From: CBDCCT01 sp965214995
GTDB taxonomy: Bacteria > Deinococcota > Deinococci > Deinococcales > Trueperaceae
Direction: 5' to 3'
Length of the DNA: 64,000 nucleotides
Assembly: GCA_965214995.1 (NCBI GenBank)
Contig: CBDCCT010000002.1
Location: forward strand, 4,216,001-4,280,000
Positions 8,521-16,545 of this stretch are shown here, in pieces (position 1 is the stretch's first letter; each line of letters begins with the position of its first letter). Made by a program: the position numbers and the translations under genes. Below the pieces are notes generated by a model. It was not told the origin of the DNA. It saw only the letters and a list, made by a program, of their open reading frames with translations, and searched no databases.

Positions 8521-9458
8521 GCGAACCGACGCCCGTCTGCGCGGTGATTGTCACCTACCATCCGGACGAGGCGTTTGCAACGCGCCTCGCCGCCATCGAC
8601 CGACAGGTCGCCCACACCGTCATCGTGGACAACGGCTCGCCGCAAGAGACGGTCGGGCAACTCGCCGCGCTCGCCTCAACACGAGTTAAGCTCATCGCCA
8701 ACGGGGAGAACAGGGGCGTCGCCGCGGCGCTCAACCAGGGACTTCACGAGGCGCTAGCAAGGGGCTTTTCGTGGGCCGTCACCTTCGACCAGGACAGCCG
8801 TCCGGCGGAGGGCATGGTCGCGGCGCTGTTGGAGCGGGGGCTTAGGGGCGTCTCACGCGCCGCCCCTGTTGCCGCCCCCGTTGCCGTTGTCGGCCCCGCC
8901 ATCGTTGACGAAAATATCCCCGACGTGTCCTACCGCTTCTTGCGCGCGCACCCGCGCCTCCCCCTCCTGCCCCAGCGCGTCGGCAGCGGGGAGAGCGAAA
9001 GGGGATTGGAAAACGTCACCTTCGTGATTACCTCCGGCGCGCTCGTCAACTTGGCGGTTTTCAAGCTTCTCGGCGGCTACCGCGAGGACTTGTTTATCGA
9101 CTACGTCGATACCGACTACTGCCTGCGCGCCAAACGCGCGGGCTACCGGGTGGCGGTAAGCGCCGACGCGACGCTTTTTCATCACCGGGGCGCGCGCCGG
9201 AGCGTGAGGCGCTGGGGCCGCATCTTCCGGCCCACGTTTTATAGCCCCACGCGGTACTACTACTTAGCCCGCAACGGGGTACTGACGGCACGCGCGCACG
9301 CGCTGCGGTTTCCGCACTGGTTTCTTTTCGACCTCACTGCGACGCTCAACAACTTTGTGCGCTTGAGTATGGAGGACGACCGGCGGGCCAAAGTTCGCGC
9401 GGCGCTTGAGGGGCTGCGCGACGGGCTGCGCGGGCGCACCGGACCCAGACCCGGTTAG
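8517..9458 (+). CDS. Family 2 glycosyltransferase (RfbF-type rhamnosyltransferase-like)
   Basis: 313 residues starting at the ATG that overlaps the previous stop (ATGA); a TTG start 36 nt upstream is less likely. Motifs: VCAVIVTYHPDEAF, VDNGSPQE, NGENRGVAAALNQGL, FDQDS (the DxD-like motif of RfbF rhamnosyltransferases) and DYVDTDYCLRAKRAG. It has a hydrophobic C-terminal region. With the upstream transferase and aminotransferase it forms a small surface-glycan synthesis unit. Sugar donor is inferred from subfamily resemblance only. Confidence 0.87.
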   Translation: MSEPTPVCAVIVTYHPDEAFATRLAAIDRQVAHTVIVDNGSPQETVGQLAALASTRVKLIANGENRGVAAALNQGLHEALARGFSWAVTFDQDSRPAEGMVAALLERGLRGVSRAAPVAAPVAVVGPAIVDENIPDVSYRFLRAHPRLPLLPQRVGSGESERGLENVTFVITSGALVNLAVFKLLGGYREDLFIDYVDTDYCLRAKRAGYRVAVSADATLFHHRGARRSVRRWGRIFRPTFYSPTRYYYLARNGVLTARAHALRFPHWFLFDLTATLNNFVRLSMEDDRRAKVRAALEGLRDGLRGRTGPRPG

Positions 9459-9639
9459 GTTTTGGGGCAGTTTTGTGGAACTAAACCTATCTACGTGCTC
9501 ACTCCGAGGTTTACCGCAAGCGTTACCTCCAAAATCATCTCAAAAAAAACAGCCCTCTTTCGCTTCAAAGGGGCATGACGCCCGTTCCACTGACGCAAAT
9601 TCAACAGCGTTCGCGCCTCCTTTCCCCTACACTTCTCTT

Positions 9640-10065
9640 GTGCGCGGCTCTCTCCAACTTCTCGCGGTGGCGGTTGTTATTTTTTTCGGGGTCGGCGAAT
9701 TTCTGGGCGGCTGGTACCTCGGCCTGGCCCCGCAGACGCCCGTGTTCGTCTACAACAACACTCACACCACCGTCGTCACGCGGCGCGCGCTCACCGAGGG
9801 CGCGTTCACGTTCTCTGTAGACGGCCAGGTGAGGGGCGGCACCGTGACGGTCGAGGGGCTTTACGAGCGCCCCGCCTCGTATCAGAATCCGGGTCAGGCC
9901 ACGCTGCCGCCGCGCCGACTCTTCGGCGCGCGTTTCGGGCCGGGCGAGCGCGTGAAGATTACGGAAACCCTAAAGGCAGGCACGGGCGTGTACCGGGTGC
10001 GCGTCACCTTCGAGGAGGCGACGGGGCTTTTTCGCGTGACGGTGCCCTCCTCGAGCGGGCTGTAA
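9640..10065 (+). CDS. Membrane-anchored protein of unknown function
   Basis: 141 residues from a GTG at 9640: an N-terminal membrane anchor (LQLLAVAVVIFFGVGEFLGGWYLG) followed by a ~110-residue beta-rich extracytoplasmic part (TPVFVYNNTHTTVVTRRALTEG..., FRVTVPSSSGL). I recognise no family. The open frame extends upstream to 9406 but that part reads as non-protein-like sequence and overlaps the glycosyltransferase; TACACT at 9628-9633 ends 6 nt before this GTG and no Shine-Dalgarno exists, so a leaderless start here is the best choice. Function unknown. Confidence 0.6.
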   Translation: MRGSLQLLAVAVVIFFGVGEFLGGWYLGLAPQTPVFVYNNTHTTVVTRRALTEGAFTFSVDGQVRGGTVTVEGLYERPASYQNPGQATLPPRRLFGARFGPGERVKITETLKAGTGVYRVRVTFEEATGLFRVTVPSSSGL

Positions 10066-10100
10066 CGACAAGTGCTGATGCTGACTAGGGCGCGACGTAC

Positions 10101-10525
10101 GCAAAGCTCAAAGCGTTATAGACCGAAGCGTTCAAGCGTTATGGCGGCGTGAGACGAGAAACGTTTGCAGCCATGCTCGAGCTCCTGCAAGAGGCGGAGC
10201 AGGATAAGAAGCCGGGACGCGGTCCCAGCCTTTGCCAAGACCAGTCGTTGCTCAACCGCACACATTTTAGGCGTGGCCCAGGCGAGGGGGGGGGCCTTAG
10301 CACCCGCAGACAGTTCTGCCGGTCAAGAAGCCCAGGGGCGGGAGCCTGAGCGCTAAAGACGAACACGACAACCGCCCTTTAGCCAAGCTGCGCGTCCGTG
10401 TCGAGCAGGTGCGCCGTTCGTTCAGAGTGTTCGAGACGCTGTCGGACCGCAACCGACGTAGGCGCCTTGGCTCGCGTTTGAGCCTCACAGCGGGCATCTA
10501 CAACCTCGAGCGGGCGCTGTTGTGA
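10101..10525 (+). pseudogene. IS5-family transposase relic
   Basis: Two recognisable ends with the middle gone. Left part in frame 3 reads YAKLKAL-stop-TEAFKRYGGV then RETFAAMLELLQEAEQDKK, like the N-terminus of IS5-type transposases, with an in-frame TAG at about 10120. Right part (to the TGA at 10523-10525) reads LAKLRVRVEQV, LSDRNRRRRLGSR and LTAGIYNLE, the C-terminal DDE-domain end of the same family. The catalytic core between them is missing or unrecognisable. It lies beside a tRNA cluster. Terminal inverted repeats were not identified. Confidence 0.7.
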
Positions 10526-10568
10526 CTCTCGCAAGTCGTACGAGCGCTCAAACCTTCGTTTTCAACTT

Positions 10569-10660
<92 letters not shown>

Positions 10661-10706
10661 AAGACCTTTGGCTGAGTTTTTGCCGACCCTGACGCTCCAG
10701 GCTGCG

Positions 10707-10796
10707 TGGCGGAGGGTGAGGGATTCGAACCCCCGGTAGGGTCTCCCCTACTACAGTTTTCAAGACTGTCGCCTTCAACCGCTCGGCCAACCCTCC
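10707..10796 (-). tRNA. tRNA-Ser (anticodon TGA)
   Basis: 90 nt with encoded CCA. Acceptor GGAGGGT pairs with ACCCTCC; anticodon arm ACAGTC-TTGAAAA-CTGT gives TGA; long variable arm and T-arm GGGGG-TTCGAAT-CCCTC are typical class II serine features. Reads UCN codons, chiefly UCA. First gene after the leftward promoter at 10855-10884. Confidence 0.95.
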
Positions 10797-10854
10797 CAGG
10801 TTGAGCGAAAGTGTGAGGCGCAAACGCGCCCGCCACACAGGATCAGCGTTAGTG

Positions 10855-10884
10855 AGTATAAAGGCTCTTGCGCCCCCGTGTCAA
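10855..10884 (-). promoter_or_regulatory. Promoter for the two tRNA-Ser genes
   Basis: On the minus strand TTGACA (10884-10879), an 18-bp spacer and TATACT (10860-10855) form a near-consensus housekeeping promoter about 60 nt before tRNA-Ser(TGA). It is back to back with the tRNA-Ala promoter, only 14 bp away. Confidence 0.85.
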
Positions 10885-10898
10885 CGTCAAAATCAACA

Positions 10899-10927
10899 TT
10901 GACAACCGCGCCCCCAGACCTTAGACT
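10899..10927 (+). promoter_or_regulatory. Promoter for tRNA-Ala
   Basis: TTGACA at 10899-10904, 17-bp spacer, TAGACT at 10922-10927; the tRNA begins at 10939, about where a short leader would be expected. The -10 fits the TANNNT form seen before leaderless genes in this window. Confidence 0.85.
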
Positions 10928-10938
10928 GTTCTTTGCTT

Positions 10939-11015
<77 letters not shown>

Positions 11016-11044
11016 GAGACAAGTTGTGCAGAACGCGAAGAAAG

Positions 11045-11065
11045 ACCCCCGCCAAGTGTGGGGGT
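11045..11065 (+). terminator. Probable terminator after tRNA-Ala
   Basis: ACCCCCGC (11045-11052), loop CAAGT, GTGGGGGT (11058-11065): an 8-bp stem with one G-T pair, followed by TGTTC. The T-tract is poor. From here to 11240 I see no gene. Confidence 0.55.
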
Positions 11066-11240
11066 TGTTCACTTGAGAGAATTCAGCACCTCATAGCGGT
11101 TTGCATGATACTGAGGGTGTTTAACGCAGATAGCATCCCATAAGTTCCGTTCCACACAGTAATTTATTGACTGTATCTCCTTCAAACCAGATGCTGCTTG
11201 CTATCAGTTGCGCCTACACGAAAAAGCGTCCGCTCTTTCC

Positions 11241-12119
11241 CTAACGCTTCTGCAAAACGCCCGCGCGGACGAGTTCGGCAAAGGCGGCGCGCTCCAGCGT
11301 GGCGTCTTCAAGCTCAGCGCCCGCGGGCACCCGGAGCAGCACGTGGCGGAAGCCCGCCCGCAGGACGGCCCCGCGCGTGCGCGCCACGAAACCCTGCACC
11401 GCCTCCCGGTAGGCGCGCACCTCACCGGGGCCCACCGCCAGCCTCTCGCCGCTCTCGGCGTCGACGAGCTCGAGCTGCCCCTCCTCGGGGTGAAGGTCGG
11501 CCTCGGACATCACGTGCAAAAAGCTCGCGTCGAGGCCCCGAGCTTTGAGAGCTGCCAGCGCGGGCTGTAAGGGCGCCTCGTCGAAAAGGTCCGAGATAAC
11601 GAGCGCGAGCCCCGCCCCCGCGCCGAAACGCGAGCGGAGCGCGAAGTCTTTGAGCGCGGTGGTCGGGCTTAAGTTGTCCCCCTTAAGCGCGGGGGCCTCG
11701 TCGATAAAGGCCCACACGGGCGCGATGCTCGAGCGCCCCACGCCCGGCGGGCTGTGCTGCCCGTCGAACAGGTGAACCTGGCTTCTTGCGTCGCGCTGCG
11801 CCACGTAACTGAGGAGCCCCGCCAGGAGCCGCGCGTACCGCGCCTTGTGGCCCAACGACATGCTTGGGCTGGTATCGAGCACCACGTACACCGCGATGGT
11901 GCGCTCCGCCTGGTAGAGCCGGGTGTAAAGCCTGCCCGTGCGCGCGTAGACCTTCCAGTCCACGTACCGAAGCTCGTCCCCCGCGTCGTAAGGCCGGAAG
12001 TCATGGAACTCGACGCTCTGCCCCGCCTCGCTCGCTAACCTCTCCCCCGTCTCCTGCGAAAGCGCGCGCGAGGCGAGGGCGTAGCGGTCCAGCAAGGCGC
12101 GGCTACGAGGGGAAATCAT
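11241..12119 (-). CDS. DUF58 / VWA-like domain protein
   Basis: 292 residues. The DUF58 core is clear: VEFHDFRPYDAGDELRYVDW (about 36-55), then VVLDTSPSMSLG, a MIDAS-like DxSxS motif of a von Willebrand A fold, and LALVISDLFDE. DUF58 proteins nearly always accompany MoxR-type AAA+ ATPases and are thought to act as their adaptors in metal insertion or complex assembly. The MoxR gene lies 70 nt upstream on the same strand. Other usual members (VWA membrane proteins, transglutaminase-like proteins) are absent here. Physiological target unknown. Confidence 0.88.
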   Translation of the reverse strand: MISPRSRALLDRYALASRALSQETGERLASEAGQSVEFHDFRPYDAGDELRYVDWKVYARTGRLYTRLYQAERTIAVYVVLDTSPSMSLGHKARYARLLAGLLSYVAQRDARSQVHLFDGQHSPPGVGRSSIAPVWAFIDEAPALKGDNLSPTTALKDFALRSRFGAGAGLALVISDLFDEAPLQPALAALKARGLDASFLHVMSEADLHPEEGQLELVDAESGERLAVGPGEVRAYREAVQGFVARTRGAVLRAGFRHVLLRVPAGAELEDATLERAAFAELVRAGVLQKR

Positions 12120-12189
12120 AACGAGAGACGAGGAGAAAGAGAAAAGAAAAAAGCTCCCAATTCTGCCTTCTCCCTTCTCAATTCTCTCT

Positions 12190-13158
<969 letters not shown>

Positions 13159-13613
13159 GCCTCTCCTAATCGTTGCAGGCCGGTGTCCCAACGGTCTCAG
13201 GTACCCGCAGCCCGCTCACGCTGATGCGTCCAGCCTACCACTCGAGCCGCCCTTTGGCCTCAGCCGGAACGCCCTTTTTAGAGGAGAGAAAAGTGCTGAG
13301 GACTGAGTGCTGAGAAACCCACTTTTCTCTCCGTCCCTTCGCCACGCGAAAACTACGTAACGGCCCCTTCTTCAACCTCCGAGGAAGGAGCCTTGCTGAT
13401 GAAAGCCCACCCTCTCTCTGAGAATGCGTCAGGGCGTCTTATGTAAAGATGAGTTTGGCGGTAGCTTGGGAGTGACGTGGGGTGTAGGCTGACATGCAGG
13501 TAGACGGAGTGAGCGCGACGGTTGTCACAATTCTTGTTGTGGTGGTGATAGTGGCAACGGCGGCCGCGGCTCGGGTGATGCTCCGCGGCGGAACCGCGGG
13601 ATACAATCGGCGG
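13159..13613. other. Divergent intergenic region with a repeat hairpin
   Basis: 455 nt between moxR (leftward) and the GNAT gene (rightward). It contains the 13-bp inverted repeat at 13283-13332, and near 13494-13613 an open stretch encoding hydrophobic residues in the GNAT frame; that stretch is rejected as coding because a TACAAT box and ATG at 13614 define the GNAT start. Otherwise nothing is recognised. Confidence 0.55.
13283..13332. repeat. 13-bp perfect inverted repeat, second copy of a dispersed hairpin element
   Basis: GGAGAGAAAAGTG (13283-13295) and CACTTTTCTCTCC (13320-13332) are exact inverted copies around a 24-nt centre containing CTGAGGACTGAG. The left arm plus centre matches 6163-6183 after gabD (GAGAAAAGTG.TGAGGACTGAG). 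As it lies between divergent genes it is not serving as a terminator for either. Confidence 0.75.
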
Positions 13614-14219
13614 ATGAGCGTACCGCTCCGTTACCAGCGCGTAACCTTGAGGCCGCTCGCCGAACTCGACGGACGGGCCTGGCGGCGCATCCACGCGCAC
13701 TTCCGCGACGCCGAAATAGCGCACTTAAACGGCACGCCGCCCAACCGGATGCCGCTCTGGCTCCTTAAGCGCGTGCTCAAGGCCGACAGCCGCCGCGCCG
13801 ACCGCGAGACCTTTGGGATTTTTGATGAACAGGGCGCGTACATCGGCACCATCGAGCTTTACGACGTGCGGCACGCCTCGGCCACGCTGGGTATCATTAT
13901 TGGCGAGAAGACGCACTGGAGCAGGGGCTACGGCCCTGAGGCGATTCACGCGCTTTTAGAGTACGCCTTTAATGAGCTGGGGCTCGAGCGCGTGACCTTA
14001 AGCACCTTCGCGGACAACGTCCGCGCGCAAGCTGCCTTTCGCAAAAGCGGGTTCAGGGAGATGCGCCGCGTGAGCGCAGGCGGAGGCCGCACCGACGTGC
14101 AGATGGAGCTCTCCGCGGCCCTCTGGCGCGAGCGCCACACGCCGCCCAAAGTGCCCCAAGAGGGCGAGAGGCTAAGCCGTTCCCAAGAGGCGGAAGAAAC
14201 GAGAGGCGTGCATGATTAA
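13614..14219 (+). CDS. GNAT-family N-acetyltransferase (RimJ/RimL-like)
   Basis: 201 residues. Acetyl-CoA fold with LRPL near the N-terminus, GIFDEQGAYIGTIELYDV, LGIIIGEKTHWSRGYGPEAI (pyrophosphate-binding RGYG region) and FNELGLERVTLSTFADNVRAQAAFRKSGF, typical of the RimJ/RimL branch that acetylates protein N-termini or small molecules. TACAAT at 13602-13607 lies 6 nt before the ATG with no ribosome site, so a leaderless start is favoured over a longer in-frame start at 13494. The last ~35 residues are polar and likely disordered. The stop overlaps the next gene by 8 nt. Confidence 0.87.
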   Translation: MSVPLRYQRVTLRPLAELDGRAWRRIHAHFRDAEIAHLNGTPPNRMPLWLLKRVLKADSRRADRETFGIFDEQGAYIGTIELYDVRHASATLGIIIGEKTHWSRGYGPEAIHALLEYAFNELGLERVTLSTFADNVRAQAAFRKSGFREMRRVSAGGGRTDVQMELSAALWRERHTPPKVPQEGERLSRSQEAEETRGVHD

Positions 14220-14910
14220 AGAAAAAGTCGCCGTCGTGACCGGCGCGAGCCGCGGCATCGGCCGCGCCACCGCGCTCAACTTAGCCTACGCGGGCGCGAC
14301 GGTTTATGCGGGGGCGCGTTCATTGGAGGAGTTGGAGGCGCTCGAGGGCGAACACGAAAACGTTCAGGCTCTAAAGCTCGACGTCGCCGACCCCACCAGC
14401 GTGCGCGCCTTTGCGCAGGCGGTGCTCGATGGGCACGCGGTGGATATTCTTGTAAATAACGCGGGCGTCGGCGTGTTCAAATCCGTTGAAAGTACGTCGC
14501 TTGCAGAATGGGACCGCATCTACGACGTGAACGTGCGCGGCACCTTTTTGGTTACCCAAGCCTTTTTACCGAGCATCCGCGAGCGGGGCGGGCACATCGT
14601 CGTCGTCACCTCCGACGTGAGTTCGCGCACCTTTGCGAACGGGAGCCTCTACACCTCGTCGAAGTTCGCGCAGCGCGCGTTCACGCGCGCCCTGCAAATG
14701 GAGGTCGAGGGCGACGGCGTCCGCGTGAGCGAAGTGCGACCCGGCGTGGTCGCCACGCATTTCGGCGACACGCAGCCCCAGGCCGTTGACGAGAACGCGC
14801 TCTCCCCGCAGGACGTGGCCGACGCCATCCTCTACGCCCTCACCCGCCCCGCGCGGATGCGTCTGGACGAAATCCTCTTTCACCCGGTGGGGCAAAAAAC
14901 GGAGTTTTAG
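14212..14910 (+). CDS. Short-chain dehydrogenase/reductase
   Basis: 232 residues, complete classical SDR. NAD(P) motif TGASRGIG (10-17), NNAG (82-85), S134, Y147 and K151 (YTSSK) give an intact active site; RPGVVATHF follows. An arginine/serine pattern after the glycine motif could favour NADPH. It overlaps the GNAT gene by 8 nt, so translation is probably coupled. The C-terminus (LDEILFHPVGQKTEF) matches the YdfG-like group acting on hydroxy acids or small alcohols. Substrate unknown. Confidence 0.9.
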   Translation: MIKEKVAVVTGASRGIGRATALNLAYAGATVYAGARSLEELEALEGEHENVQALKLDVADPTSVRAFAQAVLDGHAVDILVNNAGVGVFKSVESTSLAEWDRIYDVNVRGTFLVTQAFLPSIRERGGHIVVVTSDVSSRTFANGSLYTSSKFAQRAFTRALQMEVEGDGVRVSEVRPGVVATHFGDTQPQAVDENALSPQDVADAILYALTRPARMRLDEILFHPVGQKTEF

Positions 14911-15059
14911 GGAGCTCGAGCGCCGCACAAGCCCTGAACGCGCACCCCTACCGAAGTTTCACTGTTCCTTAATATTCTAACATCTTTCTCAAAAACCTGT
15001 CATAATTGTTGGAGAGGCAGTTAAAGAGCCGCACGCACTTTTTGAGTTGGAGGGTAGCA

Positions 15060-15272
15060 GTGAACCACACCATCATGATGATAGACACCGCTACGGGGGC
15101 GATAAAGCTCGACGGAGAGATGAACGGCGCTGTTCTCGAGGGCCTAAAAACACTGGGGCTGACGCTCGAGGCGCTCGCCCAGCCCGTCCGCCAGAACGCG
15201 CCGCGTCCGAAACCCAAAAAGGCGTTTCGGGCGGGAGGACAAGCCTCACCCTCTATGTTGACAATGCGATAG
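15060..15272 (+). CDS. Small protein of unknown function (70 aa)
   Basis: GTG start preceded by GGAGGG at good spacing; the protein begins MNHTIMMIDTATGAIKLDGE, has an amphipathic middle and a basic proline-rich segment (RPKPKKAFRAGG). No family recognised. Support comes from the ribosome site and from the strong intrinsic terminator that begins 30 nt after the stop, which makes this a compact monocistronic unit. A possible CATAAT -10 lies at about 15000-15005. It could equally be a short RNA gene with an incidental frame. Confidence 0.5.
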   Translation: MNHTIMMIDTATGAIKLDGEMNGAVLEGLKTLGLTLEALAQPVRQNAPRPKPKKAFRAGGQASPSMLTMR

Positions 15273-15301
15273 CCAGAAATCAAGAAACAAACCTGAAAGC
15301 A

Positions 15302-15340
15302 GGCGAAGGTAGACTTTGAGCTAAGGAGTCTACCTTCGCC
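15302..15340 (+). terminator. Strong intrinsic terminator
   Basis: GGCGAAGGTAGACT (15302-15315) pairs perfectly with AGTCTACCTTCGCC (15327-15340), 14 bp with an 11-nt loop, followed by TCTTTGT. It ends the 70-aa transcript and insulates the padR promoter that starts 26 nt later. Confidence 0.85.
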
Positions 15341-15365
15341 TCTTTGTAATGCCGGTGCCTCGTCA

Positions 15366-15394
15366 TTGACATACATAGAACTTCTATGTATATT
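15366..15394 (+). promoter_or_regulatory. padR promoter with embedded palindromic operator
   Basis: TTGACA (15366-15371), 17-bp spacer, TATATT (15389-15394). Between the boxes sits a perfect 21-bp palindrome, ATACATAGAA-C-TTCTATGTAT (15371-15391), overlapping both. PadR proteins bind ATGT...ACAT-type inverted repeats and repress their own operons, so this is very probably the autoregulatory operator; bound repressor would occlude RNA polymerase. Confidence 0.88.
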
Positions 15395-15422
15395 ACTCCA
15401 ATATACAGGTAAGGGAGGCAAG

Positions 15423-15755
15423 ATGGTATCCAAAGAACTCGTTGCCGCGTCCTCAAAACCCCTGGTGCTGGCCGTCCTGGCGAGAGGCGAGTCCTACGGT
15501 TACGACATTATTCGGCAGGTAGAGGCGCTCTCCAACGGCGCGCTCACGTGGACGGACGGGATGCTCTATCCCGTGTTGCACCGCCTCGAGCAGGGCGGCC
15601 TCATCACCGCACGTTGGGACGTGTCGGAAGCGGGGCGGCGGCGAAAATACTACCGCCTCGCCCCCTCGGGCGAAGAGGCGCTGCAAAGGGAGCGGCGTCA
15701 GTGGTTCGCCGTCCATAAGACGCTCGCACGCGTATGGGGTGAAGAATATGTTTGA
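15423..15755 (+). CDS. PadR-family transcriptional regulator
   Basis: 110 residues from the ATG after GGGAGGCAAG; an earlier in-frame start would lie inside the promoter. Winged helix: LVLAVLARGESYGYDIIRQV (helices 1-2), WTDGMLYPVLHRLEQGGLI (recognition helix and wing), RKYYRLAPSGEEAL. Short PadR-s1 type with a C-terminal dimerisation helix. The 8-nt overlap with the next gene and the operator in the promoter indicate an autoregulated padR-membrane protein pair, a common arrangement in which PadR senses envelope or drug stress. Ligand unknown. Confidence 0.92.
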   Translation: MVSKELVAASSKPLVLAVLARGESYGYDIIRQVEALSNGALTWTDGMLYPVLHRLEQGGLITARWDVSEAGRRRKYYRLAPSGEEALQRERRQWFAVHKTLARVWGEEYV

Positions 15756-16521
15756 CCTTGACGCGCAAAGGCGGGGGTGGCGGGATGCGCTCTTGCGCGA
15801 AGACGCCCTCGGGCCGGACGAGGTTGACGAGCTCGAGGACCACCTGCTGAGCGAACTGGAGACGCTTAAGGCCGTGGGACTTTCCGAAGAGGAAGCCTTT
15901 TGGGTGGCGGCGAAGCGGGTGGGTGACGGCGACGTGCTCGCGCTCGAGTTCGGCAAGGTCAACCGCAGGGCTGTATGGAGCAAACGGGCGCAGTGGATGT
16001 TGGCGGGGTACCTGACTGCTGTCCTTTTGACCGCGCTTTTTTCCGCTTTGAGTAACGGGGCTGCATTATTGGTTGCGAGCTTGAGTCACAGTGCTTCCTT
16101 CACAGCACTTGTCTACATCAGCGCCAACGTGCTCCTCGTCGTTTTCACTCTCTTCCTCGCGGTGACCTCTGTTAAGCAAGAACTCGGAGGCTGGAAGCGG
16201 CTACGAGGACCGTTTGAGCGAGCACAACAAAACATCTTTCTGTCAGCGGTTGCCGTCACTCTAACCATGCTTTTTCTCCGACTTCTCGGTGTTGCTGGTT
16301 ACAGACTGTTAGATCGTGCGTTGACTTACGAGGTGGTGAGGGGTTGGGGTTACGAGAGGTCGGAGTATGTCCACTTCCTCGCATATACCGACGGTTTTAG
16401 GATGTTCGGTTTAGTGCTGCTTCCCGCCGCTGTCGTCATGGCGATGTGGCAACTTCGGAGGGCAAGGGAAAAGGTAAGAACATCAGAGCCCAACAGTACA
16501 ATTGCGCGTCCCGGAACTTAA
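15748..16521 (+). CDS. Membrane protein with DUF1700/permease-prefix-like N-terminus
   Basis: 257 residues from the ATG at 15748 (a GTG at 15739 would add three); GGGGTGA precedes it. Residues 1-75 form a soluble helical domain with EVDELEDHLLSELETLKAVG and EEAFWVAAKRVGD, the pattern of the prefix domain found beside PadR regulators. Five or so membrane segments follow (about 85-105, 120-142, 165-188, 222-240). Overlap with padR by 8 nt shows they are one operon under the palindromic operator. Exact role unknown; PadR-linked membrane proteins are often stress-response or transport factors. Confidence 0.82.
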   Translation: MFDLDAQRRGWRDALLREDALGPDEVDELEDHLLSELETLKAVGLSEEEAFWVAAKRVGDGDVLALEFGKVNRRAVWSKRAQWMLAGYLTAVLLTALFSALSNGAALLVASLSHSASFTALVYISANVLLVVFTLFLAVTSVKQELGGWKRLRGPFERAQQNIFLSAVAVTLTMLFLRLLGVAGYRLLDRALTYEVVRGWGYERSEYVHFLAYTDGFRMFGLVLLPAAVVMAMWQLRRAREKVRTSEPNSTIARPGT

Positions 16522-16545
16522 GAAGAGTTGGGTTAAAAACTGTGT

